A stretch of 64,000 nt of DNA, taken from Pseudomonas entomophila (GTDB taxonomy: Bacteria > Pseudomonadota > Gammaproteobacteria > Pseudomonadales > Pseudomonadaceae). Below, piece after piece: positions 21,130 through 29,391 of the stretch. Made by a program: the position numbers and the translations under genes. The notes under the pieces are model-generated. The model made no database searches, had not been told where the DNA came from, and saw nothing but the letters and a program-made list of their open reading frames with translations. The DNA is taken from assembly GCF_013523165.1 (NCBI RefSeq), contig NZ_JAAMQI010000001.1, forward strand, positions 326,090 to 390,089, given 5' to 3'. Each line of letters begins with the position of its first letter. Positions within the stretch are counted from its first letter, which is position 1.

Positions 21130-23237
21130 CAGAACTGCAGCTCCGCACTGAAGCTCAGGCGACGGCGGCTGTCGTAGCGATTCTGCGCGAGCGTGGTCGG
21201 TTCGTCGTCCAGCCGCTGCTGCCAGAGCGCAGCCAGTTCCAGGCGGTTGCCTTGCCAGCGCAGGCGCTTGGCCAGGCGCAGGTCGGCACGTTCGTAACGG
21301 TAGCCGTTGAGGGCATCGTCGCCCAGGTAGAACACCCCGCTCGACCAGCCATCGCCCCAGTCGCGCAGCCAGGCGACCGAGCCGCTGTTGCGCGCGGTGA
21401 GCTGGCGATCGGCAGGCGCGCTGGCCCAGGCGTCGACGTAGGCATAGGTCACGCGCAGCCGGTCTTCGAGGGTCGCCTGCCAATCGAGCTGCGCTTCGCT
21501 CCCGGTGAACCGCGCGCGGTTGGCGTTGCTGGCAATGTACTGGTTGTTGCGCAGCGGCTCGCTGATCATGCCGGTGATCTCGTCATGGAACAGCTTGAGG
21601 TCGACGTTCAGGTCCAGGGCGGTGAAATAGCCGTTATAGCCGATCTCGCGCGAGCGCATGCGCTCCTGGTCCAGGTCGCCCGGGCCACGCGTCTTGACGA
21701 AATACTCGGCCTGACGCTGACCGAACGCGGCTGGGGTCAGGTGGTTGACCCGGTAGCTCCAGTTGACGTTGTTCTCGAACATGTCCGGCGAGCGCACGGC
21801 CTCGGCATACACCAGGCGCAGGCCATGGCGCGGGGTGATGAGGTAGTTGAGCGCCACGCGTGGCGTGAACGACTCCCCGGACAGGCGACTGTCCTCGAGC
21901 ATGGCGCCGCCCTGGAGGATCCAGCGGTCATCGAGACGCCATTCCAGCTGGCCAAACGCCCGCCAGGTCTGGTCGTCCAGGCTGCCATCGAAATAGGTCC
22001 GCGAATCGGCGCGATCGTAGCGGTAGCCCAGGCCGCTGAGCAGTCGCAGGCTGTCGGTCAGGCTCAGGGTGTCCTGCAGCTCGAGGTCGTAGCGCGACTC
22101 GCGGGTGCTCTGGTCGACATCGCCGCACACCACCTGGTCGCCCCCTTGATGGTCCCACTGGTCCTTGACCTGGTCACGTAGCGCCTGGCGCTCGGGGTCG
22201 GCGCTGCTCGGCGGGTTGGCGATGCCGCGCGCCACCTGCTCGGCAAAGCCTGGATCCAGCTGCCAGAGACGGGTCAGCTCCGGACTGAACGACAGCGCGG
22301 CATCGCAGGCCCGCCAGACCTGGCGCCGTTCGAAACGCTGCGCCGAAGCTTGCACGTGCAGGCTGTGCCGCGCATCGAATGCGATGTTCCAGCGCACCGA
22401 ACCGGCGTAGTCGTCGGCTTCGACGTCGGCGTCCTTGCCGGCGGCGGCGACGTTGGGGAAGACCGCCTGGTAGGTGTAGGGCCGCTGGTTGCTGCCTTGC
22501 TTGGCCGCGAGCTGCCAGTCGAGACGCTGTCCGGGTGCCAGGGCCTGGCTGACGCTGAGGTTGAAGCGGCTCAAGCGTCGGCTGTCGCGGTAGTCGTGGC
22601 CGGACGCGTCCTGATCGAAACCATCGTCCGCCGCGCCCGACAGCGACAGGCGCGCATCGCCGCCGTCCCAGCCCAGGCCCTGGCTGGCGTACCAGTCGGC
22701 GATACCGTTCTGCCCACGGGTCACCTTCATCCGTGTGCCCTGGCTGTCGGCAGGCGCGCGGGTGAGGATGTTCACCACCGCCATCAAGGCATTGGCGCCG
22801 TAGCTCACCGTGTTCGGGCCGCGAAAGATTTCGATGCGTTCGATGTCCTCGAGGGCGACGGGGATGTCGCTCCAGTCCACCGTCGCCAGCCCGGCGCGGT
22901 ACACCGAGCGGCCGTCGATCAGCACCTGCATGCGACGTGCGTCGCTGACGTTGCTGCCGTGATAGTTGACGGTCGGCTGGTTGCCGGCGCCGTAGCCGAT
23001 CATCATGCCCGGCACCAGCCGCATCAGCTCGGGGATGTCCCGTGCGCCACTGGCGTGGATCAGCGCACTGTCGAGCACGGTCATGCTGCCCGGTACCGTG
23101 GCCGGCGACTGCCGCAGCCGTGTCGCGGTCAGCACCTCGGGCAGGGCTTGATCGTCGACGAACAAGTCATCGGCCAACGCCGGCCCGCATAGGGCAGCGG
23201 CCAGCAGAAGGGATCGGGAAGAGAAACCTGCGCGCAC
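21129..23237 (-). CDS. TonB-dependent outer membrane receptor
   Basis: A 702-residue protein with a signal peptide (residues 1-22). A plug domain follows (LPEVLTATRLRQSPATVPGS, RDIPELMRLVPGMMIGY, VLIDGRSVYR, IERIEIFRGPNTVSYGANA), then a long beta-barrel with alternating aromatic strands and a terminal Phe (FSAELQF), the signal for outer membrane insertion. There is no N-terminal signalling extension of the FecA/FpvA kind. It is the first gene of the three-gene operon with the binding protein and the kinase. The ligand is unknown. The QVLIDGRSVY plug and VVNILTR motif resemble BtuB/colicin-receptor-type proteins rather than siderophore receptors. Confidence 0.9.
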   Translation of the reverse strand: MRAGFSSRSLLLAAALCGPALADDLFVDDQALPEVLTATRLRQSPATVPGSMTVLDSALIHASGARDIPELMRLVPGMMIGYGAGNQPTVNYHGSNVSDARRMQVLIDGRSVYRAGLATVDWSDIPVALEDIERIEIFRGPNTVSYGANALMAVVNILTRAPADSQGTRMKVTRGQNGIADWYASQGLGWDGGDARLSLSGAADDGFDQDASGHDYRDSRRLSRFNLSVSQALAPGQRLDWQLAAKQGSNQRPYTYQAVFPNVAAAGKDADVEADDYAGSVRWNIAFDARHSLHVQASAQRFERRQVWRACDAALSFSPELTRLWQLDPGFAEQVARGIANPPSSADPERQALRDQVKDQWDHQGGDQVVCGDVDQSTRESRYDLELQDTLSLTDSLRLLSGLGYRYDRADSRTYFDGSLDDQTWRAFGQLEWRLDDRWILQGGAMLEDSRLSGESFTPRVALNYLITPRHGLRLVYAEAVRSPDMFENNVNWSYRVNHLTPAAFGQRQAEYFVKTRGPGDLDQERMRSREIGYNGYFTALDLNVDLKLFHDEITGMISEPLRNNQYIASNANRARFTGSEAQLDWQATLEDRLRVTYAYVDAWASAPADRQLTARNSGSVAWLRDWGDGWSSGVFYLGDDALNGYRYERADLRLAKRLRWQGNRLELAALWQQRLDDEPTTLAQNRYDSRRRLSFSAELQF

Positions 23238-23387
23238 GGTGTGATCTTGGTCAGTGTGAGGGCGGGCATGTTAACCGACGCGGCGGCTTTTGCCAGCGCC
23301 GGCCAGCGGTGATTGTCACTGGCCCTGTGGTGCAGGCTCCGTATAATGCCTTCATCACCTATCGACAGCGCTTTTGACGGATGGAAC

Positions 23388-24413
23388 ATGACTGGACAGC
23401 AAGCTGTAGCGGTGTTGGGAGGGGGCAGTTTCGGCACGGCGGTGGCGAACCTGCTGGCTGAAAACGGCGCACGCGTGTTGCAGTGGATGCGCGACCCCGC
23501 GCAGGCCGAAGCCATGCGAACGCACCGCGAGAACCCCCGCTACCTCAAGGGCATCCGCCTGCGCGACGGCGTCGAGCCGGTCACCGACCTGCTGGCCACG
23601 CTGCAGGCCTGCGACCTGGTGTTCGTCGCCCTGCCATCGAGCGCGTTGCGCAGCGTGCTGGCGCCCCATGCTGGCCTGCTCGACGGGCGCATGCTGGTCA
23701 GCCTGACCAAGGGCATCGAGGCGCACAGCTTCAAGCTGATGAGCCAGATCCTCGAGGAAATCGCGCCCAAGGCGCGGATCGGCGTGCTGTCCGGCCCCAA
23801 CCTGGCGCGCGAGATCGCCGAACATGCCCTGACCGCCACCGTCGTGGCGAGCGAGGACGATGCCTTGTGTCAGCGCGTCCAGGCCGTGTTGCACGGGCGT
23901 ACCTTCCGGGTCTATGCCAGCACCGACCGGCATGGCGTCGAGCTGGGCGGGGCGCTGAAGAACGTGTACGCCATCATCGCCGGCATGGCCGTGGCGCTGG
24001 GAATGGGCGAGAACACCAAAAGCATGCTGATTACCCGCGCGCTGGCCGAGATGACGCGGTTCGCGGTCAGCCAGGGGGCCAACCCCATGACGTTCATGGG
24101 CCTGGCCGGCGTGGGTGACCTGATCGTCACCTGCTCGTCGCCCAAGAGCCGCAACTACCAGGTCGGGCATGCCCTGGGGCAGGGCTTGAGCCTGGACGAC
24201 GCCGTCAACCGTCTGGGCGAAGTCGCCGAAGGCGTCAACACGCTCAAGGTGCTCAAGGCCAAGGCCGAGGCGCTCGAGGTGTACATGCCACTGGTCGCCG
24301 GGCTGCACGCGATCCTCTTCGAGGGCCGGACCCTCGACCAGGTGATCGAGTGGCTGATGCGTGCCGAACCCAAGACCGATGTCGATTTCATCTCCACCCG
24401 CGATTTCAACTGA
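23388..24413 (+). CDS. gpsA: Glycerol-3-phosphate dehydrogenase [NAD(P)+] GpsA
   Basis: A 341-residue cytoplasmic enzyme that reduces dihydroxyacetone phosphate to sn-glycerol-3-phosphate for phospholipids. It has the Rossmann motif [12 protein letters not shown], the GPNLAREIA segment, catalytic Lys in [17 protein letters not shown], and [21 protein letters not shown] -10 element lies at 23342-23347. An in-frame upstream extension was rejected in favour of ATG 23388, where family homology begins. It heads a group with the DUF4389 and sixA genes. Confidence 0.97.
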   Translation: MTGQQAVAVLGGGSFGTAVANLLAENGARVLQWMRDPAQAEAMRTHRENPRYLKGIRLRDGVEPVTDLLATLQACDLVFVALPSSALRSVLAPHAGLLDGRMLVSLTKGIEAHSFKLMSQILEEIAPKARIGVLSGPNLAREIAEHALTATVVASEDDALCQRVQAVLHGRTFRVYASTDRHGVELGGALKNVYAIIAGMAVALGMGENTKSMLITRALAEMTRFAVSQGANPMTFMGLAGVGDLIVTCSSPKSRNYQVGHALGQGLSLDDAVNRLGEVAEGVNTLKVLKAKAEALEVYMPLVAGLHAILFEGRTLDQVIEWLMRAEPKTDVDFISTRDFN

Positions 24414-24427
24414 CCTTGGAGCCTACC

Positions 24428-24766
24428 GTGAACCCTTCTTCCCGTCCCGAGCAGCACGAATCGATCCTCCTGCGCGTCCTGTGGATGCTGCTCTTTCTCG
24501 TCGTCTGGCAACTGGCCGAACTGCTGCTGGCGGCCTTGGTGCTGGCGCAACTGATCTATCGCCTGGTGTATGGCGCGCCCAATGCCGGCCTGATGAACCT
24601 GGGCGACAGCCTGAGCCAGTACCTGGCGCAGATCGGTCGCTTCGGCATGTTCCAGACCGACAGCAAGCCCTGGCCCTTCGCCGACTGGCCGACACCGCGG
24701 GCGCCCGAGGGCGAAGCGCCCCACACGCCCGGGACCTCGACGTCCAGCCACCGGCCGAAGCCGTGA
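24428..24766 (+). CDS. DUF4389 membrane protein
   Basis: A 112-residue protein with a GTG start at 24428 preceded by GGAG. One long hydrophobic stretch spans residues ~15-45 (LLRVLWMLLFLVVWQLAELLLAALVLAQLIYRLVYG), followed by NLGDSLSQYLAQIGRFGMFQTDSKPWPFADWP, the DUF4389 hallmark. The C-terminal tail is Pro-rich. It lies 14 bases after gpsA, and its stop overlaps the GTG of sixA (GTGA), so the three are one transcription unit. Function unknown. Confidence 0.88.
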   Translation: MNPSSRPEQHESILLRVLWMLLFLVVWQLAELLLAALVLAQLIYRLVYGAPNAGLMNLGDSLSQYLAQIGRFGMFQTDSKPWPFADWPTPRAPEGEAPHTPGTSTSSHRPKP

Positions 24767-25221
24767 ACGTCTGGATCCTGCGCCATGGCGAGGCCCAGCC
24801 GCATGCCGAGCGCGATGCCGAGCGTCGGCTCACCGCGCATGGGCGGGCACAGGCGCTGCGGGCTGCCGAGCCTCTGATCGGACGGCCGCTGCAGGCGATC
24901 ATCGCCAGCCCTTATGTACGTGCCCAGCAGACGGCGGCGCTGGTTCATCAAGCCTTGGCAACCCCTGTGCCCGTTCGCACCGTGGCCTGGCTGACGCCTG
25001 ACAGCGACCCTCGCGAGGTCCTGAGCCAGCTCGATGCGCTGGCCCTGGAGCATGTGCTGCTGGTCAGTCATCAACCGCTGGTGGGTGAGCTGGCCAGTCT
25101 GCTCGAGCACGGTCACGTGCAGCAGCCCGTGGGCTTTTCCACGGCCAGTCTGGCCGAGCTGGAGGGTGCCTGGGCATTGGCCGGGGGCATGACACTGCGA
25201 GCGCTGCATCAGCCTGGCTGA
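24763..25221 (+). CDS. sixA: Phosphohistidine phosphatase SixA
   Basis: A 152-residue member of the histidine phosphatase superfamily. The RHG motif is at residues 7-9 (WILRHGEAQPHAERDAERRLTAHG), and the second catalytic His lies in LVSHQPLVGELASLL. SixA removes phosphate from phosphohistidine, in E. coli on the ArcB Hpt domain and the PTSNtr NPr protein. The length fits the compact SixA type. GTG start, overlapping the DUF4389 stop. Confidence 0.92.
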   Translation: MNVWILRHGEAQPHAERDAERRLTAHGRAQALRAAEPLIGRPLQAIIASPYVRAQQTAALVHQALATPVPVRTVAWLTPDSDPREVLSQLDALALEHVLLVSHQPLVGELASLLEHGHVQQPVGFSTASLAELEGAWALAGGMTLRALHQPG

Positions 25222-25307
25222 TAAAGCAACCTGACACTTCTGTCAGTTGTGGTGGCCGTTTTCCCCTTGCTAACGTTCCGGGCAACGGATGAGCCGGGGG
25301 GCTTTCG

Positions 25308-25658
25308 ATGACCATTCACGACCTGAGGCTGGTGCGCTCGCTGAACCTGCAGACCACCAAGGACAAGGTGCGCGACGACACCGTCCTGGATTTCGCCGAG
25401 TACGGGGTGCTGCGTGACAGCGCCACTGCCCGGCTCGATCAGCTGGTGCGTGCGTTTCCCGAACATGACGAGTTCGAAGCGTTGTACCAGGCCAGCCAAC
25501 GCATGGCCCAGCTGCTGCAAGCCAGTTGCCTGTTGGTGCGACGTCTGGAGATGTCCGCGGAGCAGCGTCGATTGGCATACGAGGCCCTCGATCAGCAGAT
25601 GGTCTATCTGCAGGCGTGCTTGCGCCGGTCGCGCTCGACGGTGAAATCATCCGCCTGA
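25308..25658 (+). CDS. Small helical protein of unknown function
   Basis: A 116-residue acidic-to-neutral, mostly alpha-helical frame (MTIHDLRLVRSLNLQTTKDKVRDDTVLDFAEYGVL). There are two cysteines in the second half and no membrane segment. GGGGGCTTTCG precedes ATG 25308, a poor but possible ribosome site. Codon use is normal. The stretch before it (25222-25307) contains TTGCTAAC-like sequence but no convincing promoter. Not recognised. Confidence 0.7.
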   Translation: MTIHDLRLVRSLNLQTTKDKVRDDTVLDFAEYGVLRDSATARLDQLVRAFPEHDEFEALYQASQRMAQLLQASCLLVRRLEMSAEQRRLAYEALDQQMVYLQACLRRSRSTVKSSA

Positions 25659-25751
25659 CCTGATCGCCCTTGACGATGACTTGTCCAGACGTTGCTCGGG
25701 TGGCGCGGTCCTTCGACAATGAGCCCTTCGTTGTCGACAACCGAGATGGCC

Positions 25752-26540
25752 ATGCCTCAGCCGATCTTCTTCGCCCATGCCAATGGGTTTCCTTCCGCGA
25801 CCTACGGCAAGCTGTTCGCCGCGCTCGCGCCGGACTACAGCGTGAGCCACGTGGCCTGCCAGGGGCATGACCCACGCTTTCCCGTGGATGACAACTGGCA
25901 CGGTCTGGTCGATGAGTTGCTGCACCATGTGCAAGGCCAGCCAGCGCCAGTGTGGGGGGTCGGTCATTCCCTGGGCGGCGTGTTGCACCTGCACGCTGCC
26001 ATGCGACGACCCGATCTGTACCGGGGCGTGATCATGCTCGACTCGCCAGTGTTCACACGCATCGAGCGTTGGTTGATTCGAGGGGCCAAGCAGATCGGCC
26101 TGATCGATCGCATCACGCCTGCCGGGCGTACCCTGGGGCGACGGGCGTCGTTCCCCGACCCCGAGACCGCGCGTCGTTACTTTGCCAGCAAGGCGCTGTT
26201 CCAAGGTTTCGACCCAGAGTGCCTGGAGGCCTACCTGAAGCATGGGCTGGCGCAGGCCGCGCAGGGCTGGCATCTGCGGTTCGATCCTGCGACCGAGATC
26301 GGCATCTATCGAAGCGTGCCCCATGAGCTGCCCATGCCTGGTCGTCAGATGCAGGTGCCGGTGGCGATGATCGGTGGGCGGCAGAGTCGTGTGGTACGGC
26401 CTCGCCATGCCTTGGCTATTCGTGCGATGCCCAAGGGCGAATATCACACGGTACCGGGTGGGCACATGTTCCCGCTGGAGCGCCCGGTGGACACGGCCAG
26501 CCTGATCAAGGGGCTGTGCGATCGCTGGAGCCAGGTATGA
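25752..26540 (+). CDS. Alpha/beta hydrolase
   Basis: A 262-residue alpha/beta-fold hydrolase. The N-terminal HANGFPSATY motif supplies the oxyanion loop. The nucleophile elbow is GVGHSLGG, and a late His sits in VPGGHMFPLERP, with an acid likely in the ARPRHA-type segment before it. Start choice: ATG 25752 has GAG nine bases upstream, better than ATG 25746. Its stop overlaps the ATG of the next hydrolase gene (ATGA), so the two are translated together. Substrate unknown; the HANGFP type is common in pseudomonads. Confidence 0.88.
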   Translation: MPQPIFFAHANGFPSATYGKLFAALAPDYSVSHVACQGHDPRFPVDDNWHGLVDELLHHVQGQPAPVWGVGHSLGGVLHLHAAMRRPDLYRGVIMLDSPVFTRIERWLIRGAKQIGLIDRITPAGRTLGRRASFPDPETARRYFASKALFQGFDPECLEAYLKHGLAQAAQGWHLRFDPATEIGIYRSVPHELPMPGRQMQVPVAMIGGRQSRVVRPRHALAIRAMPKGEYHTVPGGHMFPLERPVDTASLIKGLCDRWSQV

Positions 26541-27391
26541 GCGTGGTGTCGAGCGAGTCGAGCCTGGACCTCGGTCACCTGACGTTGGCGGCACGGGTGT
26601 ATGGGCCGCCAGACGGCTTGCCGGTCCTGGCGCTGCACGGCTGGCTGGACAATGCCGACAGCTTCGCCCGCCTGGCGCCGCGCCTGGAGGGCCTGCGCAT
26701 CGTCGCGCTCGACCTGGCCGGGCATGGACGCTCCGGGCATCGGCCTGCAGGCGCTGACTACCACCTGCCAGGCTACGTGGAGGACGTCGTGAGGGCCGCC
26801 GACTGCCTGGGCTGGCAGCGGTTCGGCCTCCTGGGCCATTCGTTGGGTGCGGTGATCGCGGTACAGCTGGCCGGTGCCTTGCCTGAACGGGTCAGCCAGC
26901 TCGCGCTCATCGATGGCGTACTGCCGCCTGTGACGGCGGAACAGGAGGCCGCCAGTCGATTGGGCATGGCCTTGCAGGCCCGCCTGCGCCCGCAGCGAGG
27001 CCGCAAGCGGGTCTATGCGTCTTTCGAGGAGGGCGTGAGGGCACGCATGAACGCTCAGATACCGGTCAGCCAGGAGGCCGCCGAGCTGTTGGCATTGCGT
27101 GGTCTAGAGCCTGTCCCCGAGGGTTTCAGCTGGCGCAGCGACAGCCGCCTGACCTTGCCTTCGCCCGTTCGGCTCACACAAGGCCAGGCCCTGTCGTTCG
27201 TTCAGCGTATCGCCTGTCCGACGCAGTTGATCATCGCGACCGAGGGCCTGCTGGCGCATGCACCCGAGAGGTTGACGTCATTGCCGTTCGATTGTGCGTG
27301 GTTGCCAGGAGGGCATCACCTGCACCTGGATGACGAGGCGGGCGCCTGCCTTGTTGCAGACTGTTTCAATCGATTCCTGCGGGTCGCTTGA
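26537..27391 (+). CDS. Alpha/beta hydrolase (second of a pair)
   Basis: A 284-residue alpha/beta hydrolase. It has LALHGWLDNADSF (oxyanion loop), GLLGHSLGAVIAVQ (nucleophile Ser) and HHLHLDDEAG (catalytic His near the C-terminus), resembling the serine hydrolase-like (SERHL) group. The start overlaps the preceding stop, and the two paralogues are only distantly alike, so this is not a recent duplication. Cytoplasmic, substrate unknown. Confidence 0.88.
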   Translation: MSVVSSESSLDLGHLTLAARVYGPPDGLPVLALHGWLDNADSFARLAPRLEGLRIVALDLAGHGRSGHRPAGADYHLPGYVEDVVRAADCLGWQRFGLLGHSLGAVIAVQLAGALPERVSQLALIDGVLPPVTAEQEAASRLGMALQARLRPQRGRKRVYASFEEGVRARMNAQIPVSQEAAELLALRGLEPVPEGFSWRSDSRLTLPSPVRLTQGQALSFVQRIACPTQLIIATEGLLAHAPERLTSLPFDCAWLPGGHHLHLDDEAGACLVADCFNRFLRVA

Positions 27392-27441
27392 CTTGAGCCG
27401 GGCAAGTGTCGAGGCTTGCCAGGTCCATCAGGGAGACGACC

Positions 27442-27504
27442 ATGTACATGTCAGACAATCCATACGGCCCGAACGGCCAGCCGACCCCGGCAGGCGATCG
27501 ATGA
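27442..27504 (+). CDS. Possible 20-residue leader peptide
   Basis: ATG at 27442 has GGGAGA six bases upstream and runs 20 codons (MYMSDNPYGPNGQPTPAGDR). Its TGA overlaps the ATG of the DUF4892 gene (ATGA). The peptide is Pro/Gly-rich with no signal sequence. It may exist to couple translation of the next gene, whose own ribosome site is weak, or be a remnant of a longer gene. Confidence 0.45.
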   Translation: MYMSDNPYGPNGQPTPAGDR

Positions 27505-28295
27505 GCAGAGCGTGCGCACAGTACCTGGCAGCAGGCCTGACGCTGGCCGTGTCCGCAGCGGTGTGCCAGGCGGATGCACTGCCCGCGCCAGCCGATGCAC
27601 GCGTCGTGGACCAGCGGCCTGCCGTGCAGCAGGAGCGCGTCTATCCCTTGGGCGCACTGCGCAAGATCAGCGGTCGTCTGCGCATGGAAGGCAAGGTCGA
27701 AAGCCGGGGGCAGGTCAGCTCGATCACTTATGAGCTGCCCCAGGAACGCACTGCCCGCGAGGCGTTCACCGCCGCACGCGAGCAGTTGCAGCGTGAGGGG
27801 GGCTATCCCTTGTTCTGGTGCCAGAGTCGCGACTGTGGCGAAGCCAGCCTGTGGGCCAACGAGGTGTTCAAGAATGCACGCCTCAACGGGGGCGACGAAC
27901 GCCAGGCGTTCATCCTGCTACGGCGCTCCGCCGAACAGCCCGACGCACTGGTGTCGCTCTACAGCGTCACGCGGGGCAATGGGCGTGCCTACCTGCACGT
28001 CGAAGAGTTCGTCGCCGACAGCCCCCTGGGCGAGCTGTTGCCGACGCCAGCGACGGTCCTGCGCGAATTGCGCGACATCGGCCACCTGGACTACCCGGAG
28101 CTGGGCACGGTGCGCCCGGCCTGGATCGCGTTGCTGGCGCGCAGCCTCAACCTCGACAGCACGCTGCGGGTCGTGCTCGGCGGTGAACAGCCCGAGGCCT
28201 GGCGTCAGCAGCTGATCGACGCCGGCGTGCGCGGCACTCGACTGGAAACCAACCGAACGGCTGACAAGGGCCTACACGTGGAGTTGATCCGCTGA
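27501..28295 (+). CDS. DUF4892 family periplasmic/outer membrane protein
   Basis: A 264-residue protein with a signal peptide (MSRACAQYLAAGLTLAVSAAVCQADA). The DUF4892 body follows (QERVYPLGALRKISGRLRMEGKV, LFWCQSRDCGEASLWANEVF) with paired cysteines that could form a disulfide. The C-terminal ~80 residues look like an OmpA-ish alpha/beta domain (LARSLNLDSTLRVVLGG). Role unknown. The stop TGA overlaps a CTG that I propose as the start of the next gene, so the unit continues. Confidence 0.85.
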   Translation: MSRACAQYLAAGLTLAVSAAVCQADALPAPADARVVDQRPAVQQERVYPLGALRKISGRLRMEGKVESRGQVSSITYELPQERTAREAFTAAREQLQREGGYPLFWCQSRDCGEASLWANEVFKNARLNGGDERQAFILLRRSAEQPDALVSLYSVTRGNGRAYLHVEEFVADSPLGELLPTPATVLRELRDIGHLDYPELGTVRPAWIALLARSLNLDSTLRVVLGGEQPEAWRQQLIDAGVRGTRLETNRTADKGLHVELIR

Positions 28296-29365
28296 GCACG
28301 CCCCTCCTGCCCAACAACGACCGCCTGCTGGTCCAGATCCTGCTCTTGGCACTGCTGGGCGCGGGTGTCTGGGTCATGGCACCATTCATTTCCGCGCTCC
28401 TGTGGGGGGCCATCCTCGCCTTCGCCAGCTGGCCGGCCATGCGCGTGCTGACCCGTTGGCTGGGCGGTCGCGAAACGCTGGCCGCTGGGCTGCTGACAGG
28501 CGTCTGGACCTTGCTGGTGGTGCTCCCGCTGGTCTGGCTCGGCTTCAACCTGGCCGACCACATTCGCGATGCCACGCTCTTCATCCGCGACATCCGGGTC
28601 GAAGGACTGCCGCCTGCGCCGCCGTGGATGGGCCGGGTGCCGCTGGTCGGCGAACGGCTGGTCGATGGGTGGAACACGATCGACCAGCAAGGCGCGGCAC
28701 TGCTGGCGTCGCTCAAGCCCTACCTGGGGCAGGTCGGCAACTGGCTGCTGGCGCGCAGCGCCCAGATCGGGGGCGGTATCCTCGAGCTGACCTTGAGCAT
28801 CGTGTTCGTGTTCTTCTTCTACCGCGACGGGCCGCGCCTGGCGGCCTTCGTGCTGCGCTTGCTGCAGCGGCTGATCGGTGAGCGTGCCGACTACTACCTG
28901 ACGCTGGTGGCCGGCACGGTCCAGCGCGTGGTCAACGGCGTGATCGGCACGGCCGCCGCCCAGGGCCTGCTGGCCATGATCGGCTTCCTGATCGCAGGCA
29001 TCCCGGGCGCCGTGGTGCTGGGGGTCGTCACGTTCATGCTCAGCCTGGTGCCCATGGGGCCGCCGTTGGCCTGGATACCGGCCACGGTCTGGCTGGTCTG
29101 GCAGGAGCACTACGGCATGGCCATCTTCCTGGCGATCTGGGGCACCTTCGTGATCAGCGGCGTGGACAACGTGCTCAAGCCCTACCTGATCAGCCGCGGG
29201 GGCAACCTGCCGCTGGTCATCGTGCTGCTGGGCGTGTTCGGCGGCCTGCTCGCCTTCGGCTTCATCGGCCTGTTCATCGGGCCGACGTTGCTGGCGGTGG
29301 CGTACAGCCTATTGCTGGACTGGAGTCGCGACAGCCGGTCGCTGCCGCCGTCCTCGCCGCCCTGA
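28292..29365 (+). CDS. AI-2E transporter family / YdiK-type permease
   Basis: A polytopic membrane protein of 357 residues with about seven hydrophobic helices. The C-terminal motifs DNVLKPYLISRGGNLPLVIVLLGVFGGLLAFGFIGLFIGP mark the AI-2E exporter (TqsA/YdiK) family. There is no ATG, GTG or upstream TTG that keeps the first helix whole. A TTG at 28346 would begin inside TM1. CTG 28292 has GGAG eight bases upstream and overlaps the previous stop (CTGA), so I propose a CTG start. Family members export small molecules or peptides; the substrate here is unknown. Confidence 0.85.
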   Translation: MSTPLLPNNDRLLVQILLLALLGAGVWVMAPFISALLWGAILAFASWPAMRVLTRWLGGRETLAAGLLTGVWTLLVVLPLVWLGFNLADHIRDATLFIRDIRVEGLPPAPPWMGRVPLVGERLVDGWNTIDQQGAALLASLKPYLGQVGNWLLARSAQIGGGILELTLSIVFVFFFYRDGPRLAAFVLRLLQRLIGERADYYLTLVAGTVQRVVNGVIGTAAAQGLLAMIGFLIAGIPGAVVLGVVTFMLSLVPMGPPLAWIPATVWLVWQEHYGMAIFLAIWGTFVISGVDNVLKPYLISRGGNLPLVIVLLGVFGGLLAFGFIGLFIGPTLLAVAYSLLLDWSRDSRSLPPSSPP

Positions 29366-29391
29366 CCGACATTGCGTCGCGGCGTGACGTT

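Noticed and set aside
25752..27391. The two adjacent alpha/beta hydrolases as a recent tandem duplication
   Set aside because: Beyond the GHSLG elbow and fold order they differ in length, oxyanion motif and C-terminus.
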